A DNA stretch of 64,000 nucleotides from NCBI GenBank assembly GCA_025361185.1, contig JANYAR010000175.1:1-64000 (forward strand), given 5' to 3'. The notes under the pieces were generated by a model. It had not been told where the DNA came from, made no database searches, and worked only from the letters and a program-made list of their open reading frames with translations. The number at the start of each line of letters is the position of its first letter. Within the stretch, counting starts at the first letter, position 1. The position numbers and the translations under genes are program-made. Positions 9,571 to 17,677 of the stretch are shown here, piece by piece. This DNA is from Alphaproteobacteria bacterium (lineage in GTDB: Bacteria; Pseudomonadota; Alphaproteobacteria; Micropepsales; Micropepsaceae).

Positions 9571-10101
9571 CTAGCGGCGCGTGCAGTCCAGCAATCCCGC
9601 CGCGTAGCGTTCCGCGTTGGCGACATAGACCGCGGCCGAATTTTCAATGCCTGAAATTTGCTCCGCCGTGAGGTCGCGCAGCGCCCTGGCGGGGGCGCCC
9701 AGGATCATCTTGCCATCGCCGAACGCCTTGTCTTCCGTCACCAGCGCGCCCGCGCCGACCAGACAATGGCGGCCGATCCGGGCGCGGTTGAGCAAGATCG
9801 CCCCCATGCCGATCAAGCTGTCATCGCCGACACTGGCGCTGTGGACGATGACGCGGTGACCGATGGTGACGCCGCGTCCGATGGTCACGGGCTGTCCCGG
9901 ATCGGCGTGAATGATGCTATGATCCTGCACATTCGAGTTCGGCCCGATTGTGATCCAGTCATTGTCGCCGCGCAGCACCGCGCCGAACCAGATGCTCGCA
10001 CCTTGCATCACGCGAACTTTCCCGATCAGCACCGCATCGGGTGCAATCCAGCAATTCCCGGCGATTTCGGGCACCGCACCATTCAGCTCGTAAACCGGCA
10101 T
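9571..10101 (-). CDS. Gamma-class carbonic anhydrase family protein
   Basis: The 176-residue left-handed beta-helix protein is built from hexapeptide repeats. It has the gamma-CA histidines in IIHADPGQP and IGHRVIVHSA, and the NSNVQDHSIIHAD signature. Relatives include PaaY, CaiE and YrdA. Some are zinc-dependent carbonic anhydrases and others have metal-dependent esterase-like roles, so activity cannot be assigned precisely. The gene is convergent with the GYF_2 gene (10 bases apart) and divergent from phoH. Confidence 0.88.
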   Translation of the reverse strand: MPVYELNGAVPEIAGNCWIAPDAVLIGKVRVMQGASIWFGAVLRGDNDWITIGPNSNVQDHSIIHADPGQPVTIGRGVTIGHRVIVHSASVGDDSLIGMGAILLNRARIGRHCLVGAGALVTEDKAFGDGKMILGAPARALRDLTAEQISGIENSAAVYVANAERYAAGLLDCTRR

Positions 10102-10167
10102 GATCTTTGTTCCGTACTATTTCCGTTGTGAGAAATTCACACACCTGCCGGCAAAAAACGATACCCT

Positions 10168-10196
10168 GAATTCAGGCGGTTTGATTCGCCTGATTA
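10168..10196 (+). other. Hairpin in the gammaCA-phoH divergent region
   Basis: AATTCAGGCG and CGCCTGATT can pair around an 8-base loop (core CAGGCG/CGCCTG). It lies about 120 bases before phoH, with no T-run. It could be an operator or a leader structure. Confidence 0.3.
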
Positions 10197-10314
10197 CGGG
10201 GGAATAAGGCACTGGTGCATCTCGCACTGCGTTCGCCACAGAATCCAGGGCCGGGACAACCGGGCAGCCCCTCCCCTTCGTTCACCAGCACCGTCTCACA
10301 CATCGGGAGTATCC

Positions 10315-11082
10315 ATGGCCAAGCGCTCTATGCGTTCCAAGTCGCGTGCCTCTTCCTATGCATCCCAAGAAAATGTGCATCCGCTTTTTCCCGGACGCCC
10401 AGGCCATCAAGCCAAAGGCTGGACACCCCATGATCCCGATGACAAGTTCCGAGACCGAAAATATGTAAAAAATGTCCGGGCCATGAGCCCGGCCCAGCAG
10501 CAGTTCATGGACTCGGTGGACACCCAAAGCGTTGTTCTGGCGCTCGGGCCCGCCGGGACCGGCAAGACCTATCTCGCCATCGCCAAGGCCGTCGAAGCGC
10601 TGGAAGCAGGCAAGGTCCAGCGCATCGTGCTGTCGCGTCCCGCGGTGGAGGCCGGTGAGAGCCTGGGCTTTTTGCCTGGCGATCTGACCGAGAAGCTGGC
10701 GCCCTATTTGCGCCCGCTTTACGACGCGCTGACCGAAAGACTGGGCACTAAGCGGCTGAAACAGATGCTGGCCGACGGCATTATCGAGATCGCACCCGTG
10801 GCCTATATGCGGGGCCGCACGCTGAGCGAATGTTTTGTGGTGATCGATGAGGCGCAGAACTGCACCTATACCCAGATCAAGATGCTGCTCACGCGCCTGG
10901 GCTGGCGATCGACCATGGTCTTGACCGGCGATCCCGATCAGACCGATTTGCTGCCGGGAATTTCAGGCCTCGCCGACATCGCGGCCAGGCTGGAAGCCGT
11001 TCCGGATATTCCGGTGGTGCGGCTGGCGGAAGGCGACATTGTGCGCCATCCGCTGGTGGCCGCCATGCTGACGGTACTCTGA
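10315..11082 (+). CDS. PhoH family ATPase
   Basis: The 255-residue P-loop ATPase has Walker A GPAGTGKTYLAIAKA (about residues 78-92), the conserved SRPAVEAGESLGFLPGD, Walker B FVVIDEAQN and sensor-like LTGDPDQTDL. The first 50 residues are basic and hydrophilic. PhoH proteins are thought to act in RNA metabolism and stress responses, with a poorly defined substrate. This is the shorter PhoH form and not the ybeY-linked PhoL arrangement, since no ybeY is beside it. CATCGGGAGTATCC places a good ribosome site before the ATG. Confidence 0.88.
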   Translation: MAKRSMRSKSRASSYASQENVHPLFPGRPGHQAKGWTPHDPDDKFRDRKYVKNVRAMSPAQQQFMDSVDTQSVVLALGPAGTGKTYLAIAKAVEALEAGKVQRIVLSRPAVEAGESLGFLPGDLTEKLAPYLRPLYDALTERLGTKRLKQMLADGIIEIAPVAYMRGRTLSECFVVIDEAQNCTYTQIKMLLTRLGWRSTMVLTGDPDQTDLLPGISGLADIAARLEAVPDIPVVRLAEGDIVRHPLVAAMLTVL

Positions 11083-11156
11083 AGAGCCTCATGGTGCGGA
11101 AATGCTCCCGCGCCATGCTGCTCAAATCGATACGGATGTTTCTCGGTCGAACCGGC

Positions 11157-11387
11157 TTAGGCGCGGCTGACGGGCGGTTCCGGCAGGTCCATTTCCAGGA
11201 TCGCCATGTTGAAGGCATAGGAGGTTTCGCCGTCTTCCTCGTCCTTGAACAGCACGCCGACGAATTCGCCATTGATGTGCATTTCGACGGAATCCGGCTG
11301 CTTGGGCCGCTCGACTATGGTGATGGTGTCGAGGCGGAACAGGTTGCGCAGGTATTTTTCCAGGCGCCAGATTTCGCTGCGGGTCAA
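11157..11387 (-). CDS. DUF3126 family small protein
   Basis: The 76-residue cytoplasmic protein matches the alphaproteobacterial DUF3126 pattern: RSEIWRLEKYLRNLFRLDTITI, DSVEMHINGEFVGVLFKDEEDGETSYAFNMAILEMDL. Its function is unknown. The track ORF starts at 11513, but that extension is repeat sequence. I chose the TTG at 11387 because GAGGA lies upstream at normal spacing and the length then matches the family. It follows cysE on the same strand, as I recall for other Alphaproteobacteria. Confidence 0.8.
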   Translation of the reverse strand: MTRSEIWRLEKYLRNLFRLDTITIVERPKQPDSVEMHINGEFVGVLFKDEEDGETSYAFNMAILEMDLPEPPVSRA

Positions 11388-11449
11388 GGCCGGTTCCTCA
11401 CGGGTTGGACGGGTTGAACTCGCATGCCGTGACACAACCGTCAAGAAGC

Positions 11450-11566
11450 AACCCGGCCTCGCGTCGCGCTTGGCCGCGCGCCGCTGCGGCGTTCGTCGCT
11501 CAAATCGATCCACTGGATCGATTTGCCCGCGCCGCTACGCTGTCGCTAAGCGCCGCCGGTCGCTCC
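11450..11566. repeat. GC-rich repeat-like spacer with a 25-bp palindrome between cysE and the DUF3126 gene
   Basis: The spacer contains CAAATCGATCC-act-GGATCGATTTG (11501-11525), a perfect inverted repeat with 11-base arms. GC-rich arms containing GCTACGCTGTCGCTAAGCG and GGTCGCTCC flank it. Its GGAGCGACC-type words (reverse strand) recur before dsbA and at the mutY start. It is probably a member of a palindromic repeat family. There is no T-run typical of a terminator. Confidence 0.5.
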
Positions 11567-12388
11567 TCACCCAGTATTATCCGGCAATTCCTCGATGAAA
11601 TGGTTCATCTGCTGCGAGGGATTTTCACCGCAGTCGCAATTGACCAGCTTGGCGGGAACGCCGACGGCCGTGCAGCCGGGGGGCACCGGCTTCAAGACCA
11701 CCGAACCGGCCCCTACGCGGCTATATTCACCCACCTCGATGTTGCCGAGGATCTTGGCGCCCAGCGACAAGAGTACGCCGCGCCGAATCTTGGGATGGCG
11801 GTCGCCGCTTTCCTTGCCGGTGCCGCCCAAGGTGACATCCTGCATGATGGAAACATCGTCCTCCACCACCGCGGTCTCACCGATCACGATGCCGGTGCCA
11901 TGATCGAACATGATGCCGCGGCCGATCTTGGCGGCGGGATGGACGTCCACCGCGAAAAGCTGGGAGATACGGCTTTGCAGAAACAACCCCATCGCCTCGC
12001 GGCCCTCCCGCCAGAGCCAATGGGCGAGGCGGTAGCTCTCCAGCGCATGGAAGCCTTTGTAGAACAGAAATGCATCCACATAGGAATGGCAGGCAGGATC
12101 GCGCTCGAACACCGCGGACAGATCGGCGCGCAACGCAGCCCCGATCGTCTCATCGGCGGCGACGGCGGTATCGAACATTTCGCGGATCGCCAGCGGGCTC
12201 AAATCCTCGCTGCCCAGCTTGCGCGCCAGATGATAGGAGATCGCCTGCTCCAGCCTCTCATGCTGCAGGATGGTGGCATGCACGAACCCCGCCAAGGCGG
12301 GCTCGGCTGCGGCCATGGCCTCGGCCTGCTGGCGCAGGGTGCTCCAGATCGGGTCTACGGATGAGACTTTTTCACGCGGGGTGGCCAT
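11567..12388 (-). CDS. cysE: Serine O-acetyltransferase
   Basis: The 273-residue enzyme makes O-acetylserine from serine and acetyl-CoA, the first step of cysteine synthesis. An all-helical N-terminal domain is followed by a hexapeptide-repeat C-terminal half. This half has HPAAKIGRGIMFDHGTGIVIGE (catalytic His/Asp region) and VTLGGTGKESGDRHPKI (acetyl-CoA loop). The C-terminal tail is intact. I chose the ATG at 12388 with CAGGAG five bases upstream. An inverted repeat, TTGTAC-N11-GTACAA, lies just before this ribosome site and may be an operator. Confidence 0.95.
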   Translation of the reverse strand: MATPREKVSSVDPIWSTLRQQAEAMAAAEPALAGFVHATILQHERLEQAISYHLARKLGSEDLSPLAIREMFDTAVAADETIGAALRADLSAVFERDPACHSYVDAFLFYKGFHALESYRLAHWLWREGREAMGLFLQSRISQLFAVDVHPAAKIGRGIMFDHGTGIVIGETAVVEDDVSIMQDVTLGGTGKESGDRHPKIRRGVLLSLGAKILGNIEVGEYSRVGAGSVVLKPVPPGCTAVGVPAKLVNCDCGENPSQQMNHFIEELPDNTG

Positions 12389-12409
12389 GGATACTCCTGA
12401 AGGAGGTGC

Positions 12410-12432
12410 TTGTACCACGAAAGTTTGTACAA
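12410..12432 (-). promoter_or_regulatory. Inverted repeat upstream of cysE
   Basis: TTGTAC and GTACAA are perfect six-base arms separated by 11 bases, 22 bases upstream of the cysE start. On the minus strand a TTGAAA box lies just outside it, so the site would overlap a promoter. It is a candidate repressor or activator site; the protein is unknown. Confidence 0.35.
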
Positions 12433-12484
12433 TTTCAAAATGCCGGTATCCCGGGCCTTTTTCTCATAATTCCAGGACAGGTTT

Positions 12485-12565
12485 TTAGCCCGCAATCAGG
12501 AAACCATAGGCAAAGATCGCGGCCGCGGCGGCCGAAAACGCAATCACAAGTGGCCAGGAATCCAT
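12485..12565 (-). CDS. 26-residue single-helix membrane peptide
   Basis: This is not in the ORF track because of its size. The minus strand reads ATG GAT TCC TGG..., giving a 26-residue peptide: MDSWP, then a continuous hydrophobic stretch LVIAFSAAAAAIFAYGFLIAG, then TAA. A GAGGG ribosome site lies six bases upstream but inside a perfect CCCTCA-gcg-TGAGGG hairpin. It lies 72 bases after queE on the same strand and before cysE. It looks like a small single-span inner-membrane protein. There is no experimental or family support, so this is a candidate. Confidence 0.5.
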   Translation of the reverse strand: MDSWPLVIAFSAAAAAIFAYGFLIAG

Positions 12566-12637
12566 GGAACCCTCACGCTGAGGGCTTGAGGTGGCTATCC
12601 CACCGCATGGTTCAATATGCACAAGGCGCAGGCCTGC

Positions 12638-13285
12638 TCACCTGATCCCAATGAGCTTGTGGGTCTGCAAAGAAAGCCGCCATTGCGGATGCTCCAGGCA
12701 ATAGCGGGTGGCGGCCTCGGTGTTGGCGGTGCGGTCCTGATTGTCCATCGGCTGCAGAAAGAAGTTCCGGAAATCCTGCGCTGCATAACGCTCCGGTGGC
12801 GCGCCGCCTTGCGGAAAAATCAGCTTCAGTTCATCGCCGCGCATCAGCTTTTGTTCGGCATCGGCTTTCGGGCTGACGCAGATCCAGTCAATGCCTGGCG
12901 GCGGCAACAGGGTGCCATTGGTCTCAATGCCGATCTCCAGGCCCTTGTCATGCAGGGCGGCAACCAGCGCCTTGTTCAGCTGCAGCAGCGGCTCGCCGCC
13001 CGTGCACACGACATAGGGCTTGCCCTGATGTCCATTGGGCGCACCTTGCGGCCATTGCGCGAAAACGGCCTGCGCCAGGGAAGGCGCATTGGCAAACTTG
13101 CCGCCGCCGGGACCATTGATACCGACAAAATCCGTATCGCAGAAACGGCACACCGCTTCATGCCGATCCCTTTCCAGCCCGCTCCAAAGATTGCAGCCGG
13201 CAAAACGCAGAAACACCGCGGCGCGCCCGCTCTGGGCGCCCTCGCCTTGCAGCGTGTAATAGATTTCCTTGACCGAGTAAGTCAT
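12638..13285 (-). CDS. queE: 7-carboxy-7-deazaguanine synthase
   Basis: The 215-residue radical SAM enzyme converts 6-carboxytetrahydropterin to 7-carboxy-7-deazaguanine in queuosine synthesis. The cluster motif is the spaced form CNLWSG...CRFC (C-x14-C-x2-C) seen in many proteobacterial QueE proteins. YYTLQGEG at the N terminus and [12 protein letters not shown] and ETNGT follow as expected. The ATG at 13285 overlaps the queC stop (ATGA), so the two are coupled. The longer track ORF is an upstream extension into queC. Confidence 0.95.
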   Translation of the reverse strand: MTYSVKEIYYTLQGEGAQSGRAAVFLRFAGCNLWSGLERDRHEAVCRFCDTDFVGINGPGGGKFANAPSLAQAVFAQWPQGAPNGHQGKPYVVCTGGEPLLQLNKALVAALHDKGLEIGIETNGTLLPPPGIDWICVSPKADAEQKLMRGDELKLIFPQGGAPPERYAAQDFRNFFLQPMDNQDRTANTEAATRYCLEHPQWRLSLQTHKLIGIR

Positions 13286-13986
13286 GCAGCCTTGTATTTG
13301 TCGTAGCCTGCGGCGCGCAGTTCGCAGGCCGGGCACTGGCCGCAACCATAGCCCCAATCATGGCGCTGGCTGCGGTCGCCTTCATAGCAGGTCACGGTTT
13401 CTTCCACGATGATATCCACCAGCGCCGCGCCGCCCAGTTCCTCCGCCAGCCGCCAGGTCGCCGCTTTGTCGATCCACATTAAGGGCGTGTGCACTTTGAC
13501 ATCGCGCGCCAGGCCCAGCGACAAGGCCTTCGCCGCCGCCTGCACCGTCTCGTCGCGGCAATCGGGATAGCCGGAAAAATCGGTCTCGCACATGCCGCCC
13601 ACCAGCTCCGATATCCCCCGCCGGTAACCCAGCGCCGCCGCTGCCGTCAGAAACATTACATTGCGTCCCGGAACAAAAGTCGTAGGCAGTCCGTTGGCGC
13701 CCATTTCGATTTTTATGGTCTCGGTGAGCGCGCTGCCGCCGATGGCTTTCAGCGTATCCAGCGGCAACAGATGGTCTTCGCCAAGCCGCGGCGCAAACCC
13801 GGGAAATATCAGGCGCAGTTTTTCGATAATCCGAGGCCGCGCCGCCAGTTCGGCATGATGGCGCTGGCCATAATCGAAGCCAACCATCTCCACCCGGTCA
13901 AACCGCGCCAGCGCCCAGGCCAGGCAAACCGTGGAATCCTGGCCGCCGGAAAACAGCACCAAGGCGGCTGACGTGTCGGTGTTCAT
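13282..13986 (-). CDS. queC: 7-cyano-7-deazaguanine synthase
   Basis: The 234-residue PP-loop ATPase makes preQ0 from 7-carboxy-7-deazaguanine, ATP and ammonia, right after QueE in the pathway. It has the PP-loop [14 protein letters not shown] near the N terminus, [17 protein letters not shown], and the zinc-binding end ETVTCYEG...[17 protein letters not shown] chose the ATG at 13986; the track start adds eight residues. queC and queE form a two-gene operon; no queD or queF is in the window. Confidence 0.96.
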   Translation of the reverse strand: MNTDTSAALVLFSGGQDSTVCLAWALARFDRVEMVGFDYGQRHHAELAARPRIIEKLRLIFPGFAPRLGEDHLLPLDTLKAIGGSALTETIKIEMGANGLPTTFVPGRNVMFLTAAAALGYRRGISELVGGMCETDFSGYPDCRDETVQAAAKALSLGLARDVKVHTPLMWIDKAATWRLAEELGGAALVDIIVEETVTCYEGDRSQRHDWGYGCGQCPACELRAAGYDKYKAA

Positions 13987-14042
13987 GGTGCGGTGTTTAA
14001 CCCGCGCACCCACAAAACAAAAGATCGGTCAAAGAGAAAAAA

Positions 14043-15371
14043 TCAGGCGACTTTTGCGGACCGCGCGCCCATTCGGCTGGCGGGAAGCGCGATGGTGACG
14101 GTGGTGCCTTTGCCCAGCGCGCTTTGCACGCTCAGCGTACCGCCGTGCAATTCGGCCAGGGCCTTGGCGATCGAAAGCCCCAGACCCGTGCCTTCAAAGC
14201 GGCGCGACAGCCGGCCATCCAGTTGCCGGAACGGTTCCAGCGCCGCGGCGATGGTTTCCTCGGCCATGCCGATGCCGGTATCTTCCACCACCAAATGCAG
14301 CCCGCCGTTCGCCTGCGGCTGCGCCGCGATACGCACGGTGCCCGAGACCGGCGTGAATTTCAAAGCATTGGACAAAAGGTTGCCCAAGGCCTGGGCCAGG
14401 CGGCGTGGATCCACCAACAGAGCCGGCATATCCGCCGGAACATCGATCTCGACCTTGCGCTGATCCTGGGTGACGCCGCGCGCCAGCGCGAGTGCGGATT
14501 CCGCGACGTCCAGAATATTTTCCGGCCGCGCATCGATGGTCACCAGCCCGCCTTCAAGCTTGGACACGTCCAGAACATCGTTGATGACCGACAAAAGCCG
14601 CGTGCCGCTTTTGTGGATGTCGCCGGCATATTCGCGATAGCTCTCATGGCCGACCGGCCCCAGCACCTGATCGCGGATGATCTCCGAGAAGCCCAGCACC
14701 GCATTCAGCGGCGTCTTTAACTCATGGCTCATGGCGGCGAGGAAGGCCGCCTTCATCTTGTTGGCGATTTCCGCCTGGCGCAGGGCTGCCCGCAGGGCGC
14801 GTTCCTGCTCGAATTTCTCGGTGACGTCCTCCACCGTTCCCTCATAGCAGAGCAGCTCGCCGGACCAGTCACGCACCGCCCGTGCATTTTCCGAGATCCA
14901 GATGCGGCGCCCTGAACAGTGATGAATTTCCGACACGAAATGCATCACCACATCATTGGCCTGCATCAGCGTGCGGAATTCATCGCGGCGTCCCGCATCG
15001 ACATAAAGCTGGCCGCCGATGTCGGTGAGGCCGACGATCAACGCCTCGGGCGTGGAATAGCCATAGATATCGGCCAGTGCCTGGTTGACCGCGAGATATC
15101 GGCCATCCGGCGTGGTGCGGAAAATGCCTTCGATCGCGTGATCGAAAAACGCGCGATAGCTCGACTCCCCGGCGGTGACGCGCTTGCGCGTATTTTCCGC
15201 CACACGCTGCAACAACGACAGAACGAAGGACAGGCCCGCCAATATGATCAGGCCGGCGACAAACTGGCCGCCCAGATGCGCGACCATGCCCAGGCCCACC
15301 ACCAGCCCCGCGGCGAAGGCGGCAAGACAGGCGGAAAGATAAGGGGAGCGGCCCTGTCCAGGGTTCTCCAT
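14043..15371 (-). CDS. PAS-domain sensor histidine kinase, membrane anchored
   Basis: The protein of about 442 residues has two N-terminal membrane helices (YLSACLAAFAAGLVVGLGMVA; FVAGLIILAGLSFVLSLL), a PAS/PAC sensor region at about 65-190 (FFDHAIEGIFRTTPDGRYL; YEGTVEDVTEKFEQERAL), an H-box MSHELKTPLNAVLGFSE and an ATPase domain with NLLSNALKF, VEDTGIGM and GTGLGLSI. It belongs to the DivL/PleC-like PAS kinase style, but no partner regulator is adjacent. I chose the ATG at 15371, preceded by AAGGA. The ATG at 15392 is possible, while the track extension to 15716 is not convincing. Confidence 0.88.
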   Translation of the reverse strand: MENPGQGRSPYLSACLAAFAAGLVVGLGMVAHLGGQFVAGLIILAGLSFVLSLLQRVAENTRKRVTAGESSYRAFFDHAIEGIFRTTPDGRYLAVNQALADIYGYSTPEALIVGLTDIGGQLYVDAGRRDEFRTLMQANDVVMHFVSEIHHCSGRRIWISENARAVRDWSGELLCYEGTVEDVTEKFEQERALRAALRQAEIANKMKAAFLAAMSHELKTPLNAVLGFSEIIRDQVLGPVGHESYREYAGDIHKSGTRLLSVINDVLDVSKLEGGLVTIDARPENILDVAESALALARGVTQDQRKVEIDVPADMPALLVDPRRLAQALGNLLSNALKFTPVSGTVRIAAQPQANGGLHLVVEDTGIGMAEETIAAALEPFRQLDGRLSRRFEGTGLGLSIAKALAELHGGTLSVQSALGKGTTVTIALPASRMGARSAKVA

Positions 15372-15696
15372 CGGATCCTTGAAGGGCCGCATGCCGGGCA
15401 AACTCTTGTGCAGGCTTCGATACGCCGCCTTGGTAGCGCAAAAGCTTAAATGTCTTATTGAGGGTGGCGGCGGCCAAAGTGCCGCATCGCCTTTCGCCTG
15501 GTAGGATTTTGGAAACTTGGGTGGACGGCGGGTTAAAAAAGCGATCCATCGCGCGCCAAACATGCCCAAAACCGTGTCACGGCGCGTGAAGCTGCCCAGC
15601 AAGCGCGCAGAAATCCGGGGTGATTGTCCCCAGACCTGGTTTGTGTTTGATTGCGCTTTCCACAAAAATATCTGCAAAAAATACGTCACAAACACC
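15372..15696. other. Divergent intergenic region, histidine kinase / TauE
   Basis: These 325 bases separate two divergent genes. The left half stays open in the kinase frame but does not look coding. The right 50 bases before the permease are AT-richer (CACAAAAATATCTGCAAAAA), which suits a promoter, but I could not pick clear -35/-10 boxes. No RNA gene was seen. Confidence 0.4.
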
Positions 15697-16488
15697 ATGG
15701 CCCTGTTCGCGACCATCCACCCCCTCTTTGTCGTGTCCGGATTCGCCGTCGGCTTCCTGGTCGGAATGACGGGGGTCGGCGGCGGTTCGCTGATGACGCC
15801 GCTGCTGATCCTGCTTTTCCACGTTCATCCCGTGGCCGCGGTGGGCACCGATTTGATCTATGCCAGCGTCACCAAGACCGGCGGCAGCCTGGTGCATGGC
15901 TTCAACAAGACGATCGACTGGCGCATCGTGCGGCGGCTTGCGCTGGGCAGCCTGCCCGCCTCGCTGCTGACCCTGCTGTTGTTGTGGATGCTGAAGATCG
16001 ACCAATCCGCCTATAGCGCCCTGGTGACCAAGGTTCTGGGTGTGGCCTTGATCGCAACGGCCACGGCGCTGCTGCTGCGCCGCCGCTTGCTGGCAAGCTA
16101 TTCCAAGCGCGTCGGCGTTCTCAGCGACCAGCAGACCCGCAACTATACCGTCGTTACCGGCGTCGTGCTGGGCATACTGGTCACCGTCTCTTCGGTGGGC
16201 GCGGGCGCGCTGGGGGTCACGGCGCTGCTGCTGCTTTACCCGGAATTGCCTGCCGTGCGTATCGCGGGATCCGACATTGCCCATGCCGTGCCCCTGACCC
16301 TGGTGGCCGGCCTGGGGCATGTGATGACGGGAGGGGTCGATACCGGGGTGTTGGTCTCGCTGCTCTGCGGCTCGCTGCCCGGCATCATGCTGGCCAGCCT
16401 GTTCGCGCCCCGGCTGCCGGACCGGGCCTTGCGCATCGTGCTGGCCACAACCCTGGTCGTCGTCGCCATCCGGCTGCTCAGTGCCTGA
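15697..16488 (+). CDS. TauE/SafE family anion permease
   Basis: The 263-residue membrane protein has about eight helices and the internal two-fold TauE/SafE repeat. The first half carries GFLVGMTGVGGGSLMTPLLILLF and VGTDLIYASVTKTGGSLVHG. The second carries VTVSSVGAGALGVTALLLLYPE and GSDIAHAVPLTLVAGLGH. Family members move sulfite, sulfonates or similar anions; the substrate here is unknown. The ATG at 15697 removes 60 non-hydrophobic residues from the track ORF. Its stop overlaps the GTG of the HD gene. Confidence 0.85.
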   Translation: MALFATIHPLFVVSGFAVGFLVGMTGVGGGSLMTPLLILLFHVHPVAAVGTDLIYASVTKTGGSLVHGFNKTIDWRIVRRLALGSLPASLLTLLLLWMLKIDQSAYSALVTKVLGVALIATATALLLRRRLLASYSKRVGVLSDQQTRNYTVVTGVVLGILVTVSSVGAGALGVTALLLLYPELPAVRIAGSDIAHAVPLTLVAGLGHVMTGGVDTGVLVSLLCGSLPGIMLASLFAPRLPDRALRIVLATTLVVVAIRLLSA

Positions 16489-17098
16489 CCGCGTTCCTTC
16501 CGGCAAAAAGAGCCTTGCACCCCGTGCCTGGCAAAGAATGCTCAGCGGGCGGCGGCTGGATCTGCTGGAACCCAGTCCATTGGACATCGAGATCGACGAC
16601 ATCGCCCATGGCCTGGCGCGGGTGGCACGGTGGAACGGCCAGACCAAGGGCGCCCACGCCTTCAGCGTCGCCCAGCACAGTGTGTTGGTGGAAAGGCTGG
16701 TGGTGGATCTGTCGCCCCGCCTGGCCCGCGATGCCCGCCTCATGGCCCTTTTGCACGACGCTCCCGAATATGTTGTCGGAGATCTCATCAGCCCCTTCAA
16801 GGTGACCATAGGCATCAATTACAAAGCCTTGGAAGAAAGACTTCAGATAGCAGTTCATCTGCGCTTCGGGCTTGCGGCGGTCATTGCGGCGCCTCTGAAG
16901 ACCCTATTCAAGCGTGCCGATCACCTCTCGGCCTATTACGAGGCCACCCAGCTGGCCGGCTTCGACGAGAGGGAGGCACGCCGGCTGTTCGGAGCCCCCC
17001 CCAAGGGCCTGAAAACGCCCCGGCTGGCGCCTTTGAGCACAGCCGAAGCCCAGGCCCAGTTCCTGGCAAGATTTCACCGCCTTTACGACCTAAAATAA
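16481..17098 (+). CDS. HD-domain phosphohydrolase, YfbR-like
   Basis: The 205-residue HD protein has an early histidine in AHAFSVAQHSVLVERL, the HD pair in MALLHDAPEYVVGDLISPFK and a later aspartate in FKRADHLSAYYEA. These are the metal ligands of YfbR-type 5'-deoxynucleotidases. Substrate is inferred only from this similarity. It starts at a GTG overlapping the last eight bases of the permease gene, which suggests coupling. The tyrosine-phosphatase-like gene follows 50 bases later. Confidence 0.82.
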   Translation: MPDRVPSGKKSLAPRAWQRMLSGRRLDLLEPSPLDIEIDDIAHGLARVARWNGQTKGAHAFSVAQHSVLVERLVVDLSPRLARDARLMALLHDAPEYVVGDLISPFKVTIGINYKALEERLQIAVHLRFGLAAVIAAPLKTLFKRADHLSAYYEATQLAGFDEREARRLFGAPPKGLKTPRLAPLSTAEAQAQFLARFHRLYDLK

Positions 17099-17148
17099 CG
17101 AGACGCGCGGCGTTCCGGGGCGCCGGACATTGCTGCTAAAAGCTCATC

Positions 17149-17667
17149 ATGCCGCACCTTTTGGTCACCCCCCTGTCGAGCCTCGCCGGCGCCCTGGACG
17201 CGCACAACCCCTCGCATCTGGTCAGCCTGCTGTCGCCGGAACACATGATCGAGACGCCGCAGGGTTTTGCGGCAGCCATGCATCTGAGGCTGAGGGTCAA
17301 TGACATTGTCGATCCCGCCGCCGGGACCGCTCCGCCCGCCCGCAGGCACATCGACGAACTGCTGGCCTTCTCGCGCGGCTGGGACGCCCAAAGGCCCCTG
17401 CTCATTCACTGCTGGGCGGGCATCTCGCGCTCGATGGCATCAGCTTTCACCATTCTTTGCGACCGGCTGGGGCCGGGCCATGAAATCGAAATCGCGCGCG
17501 CCATGCGCCAGCGCGCCCCGCATGCCCAGCCCAACCGCCTGCTTGTGCGCTACGCCGACGACGCGCTGGAACGCGGCGGTGATATGGTCGAGGCCTTGAA
17601 CAACATGGGGCCGCCTTTGGTGGTAGAGGAAGGTGTCATCACCATCTTCCCGCTGGCCGGGCTTTGA
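17149..17667 (+). CDS. Dual-specificity/tyrosine phosphatase-like protein
   Basis: The 172-residue protein has the Cys-based phosphatase loop LLIHCWAGISRSMASAF (HCx5R) and a plausible upstream general acid in LRVNDIVDP. It is a small cytoplasmic member of the protein tyrosine phosphatase superfamily. The physiological substrate cannot be inferred. It lies between an HD hydrolase and the NadQ-like regulator on one strand, with 10 bases to the regulator start, so these genes are probably co-transcribed. Confidence 0.8.
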   Translation: MPHLLVTPLSSLAGALDAHNPSHLVSLLSPEHMIETPQGFAAAMHLRLRVNDIVDPAAGTAPPARRHIDELLAFSRGWDAQRPLLIHCWAGISRSMASAFTILCDRLGPGHEIEIARAMRQRAPHAQPNRLLVRYADDALERGGDMVEALNNMGPPLVVEEGVITIFPLAGL

Positions 17668-17677
17668 GGCACGCGCC

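Noticed and set aside
11388-11513. N-terminal extension of the DUF3126 protein
   Set aside because: Encoded by the repeat-like spacer; the family is about 70-76 residues and a TTG with GAGGA fits that length.
15372-15716. Long N-terminal extension of the histidine kinase
   Set aside because: The extra residues are not hydrophobic or conserved-looking and overlap the permease start; a good start with AAGGA lies at 15371.
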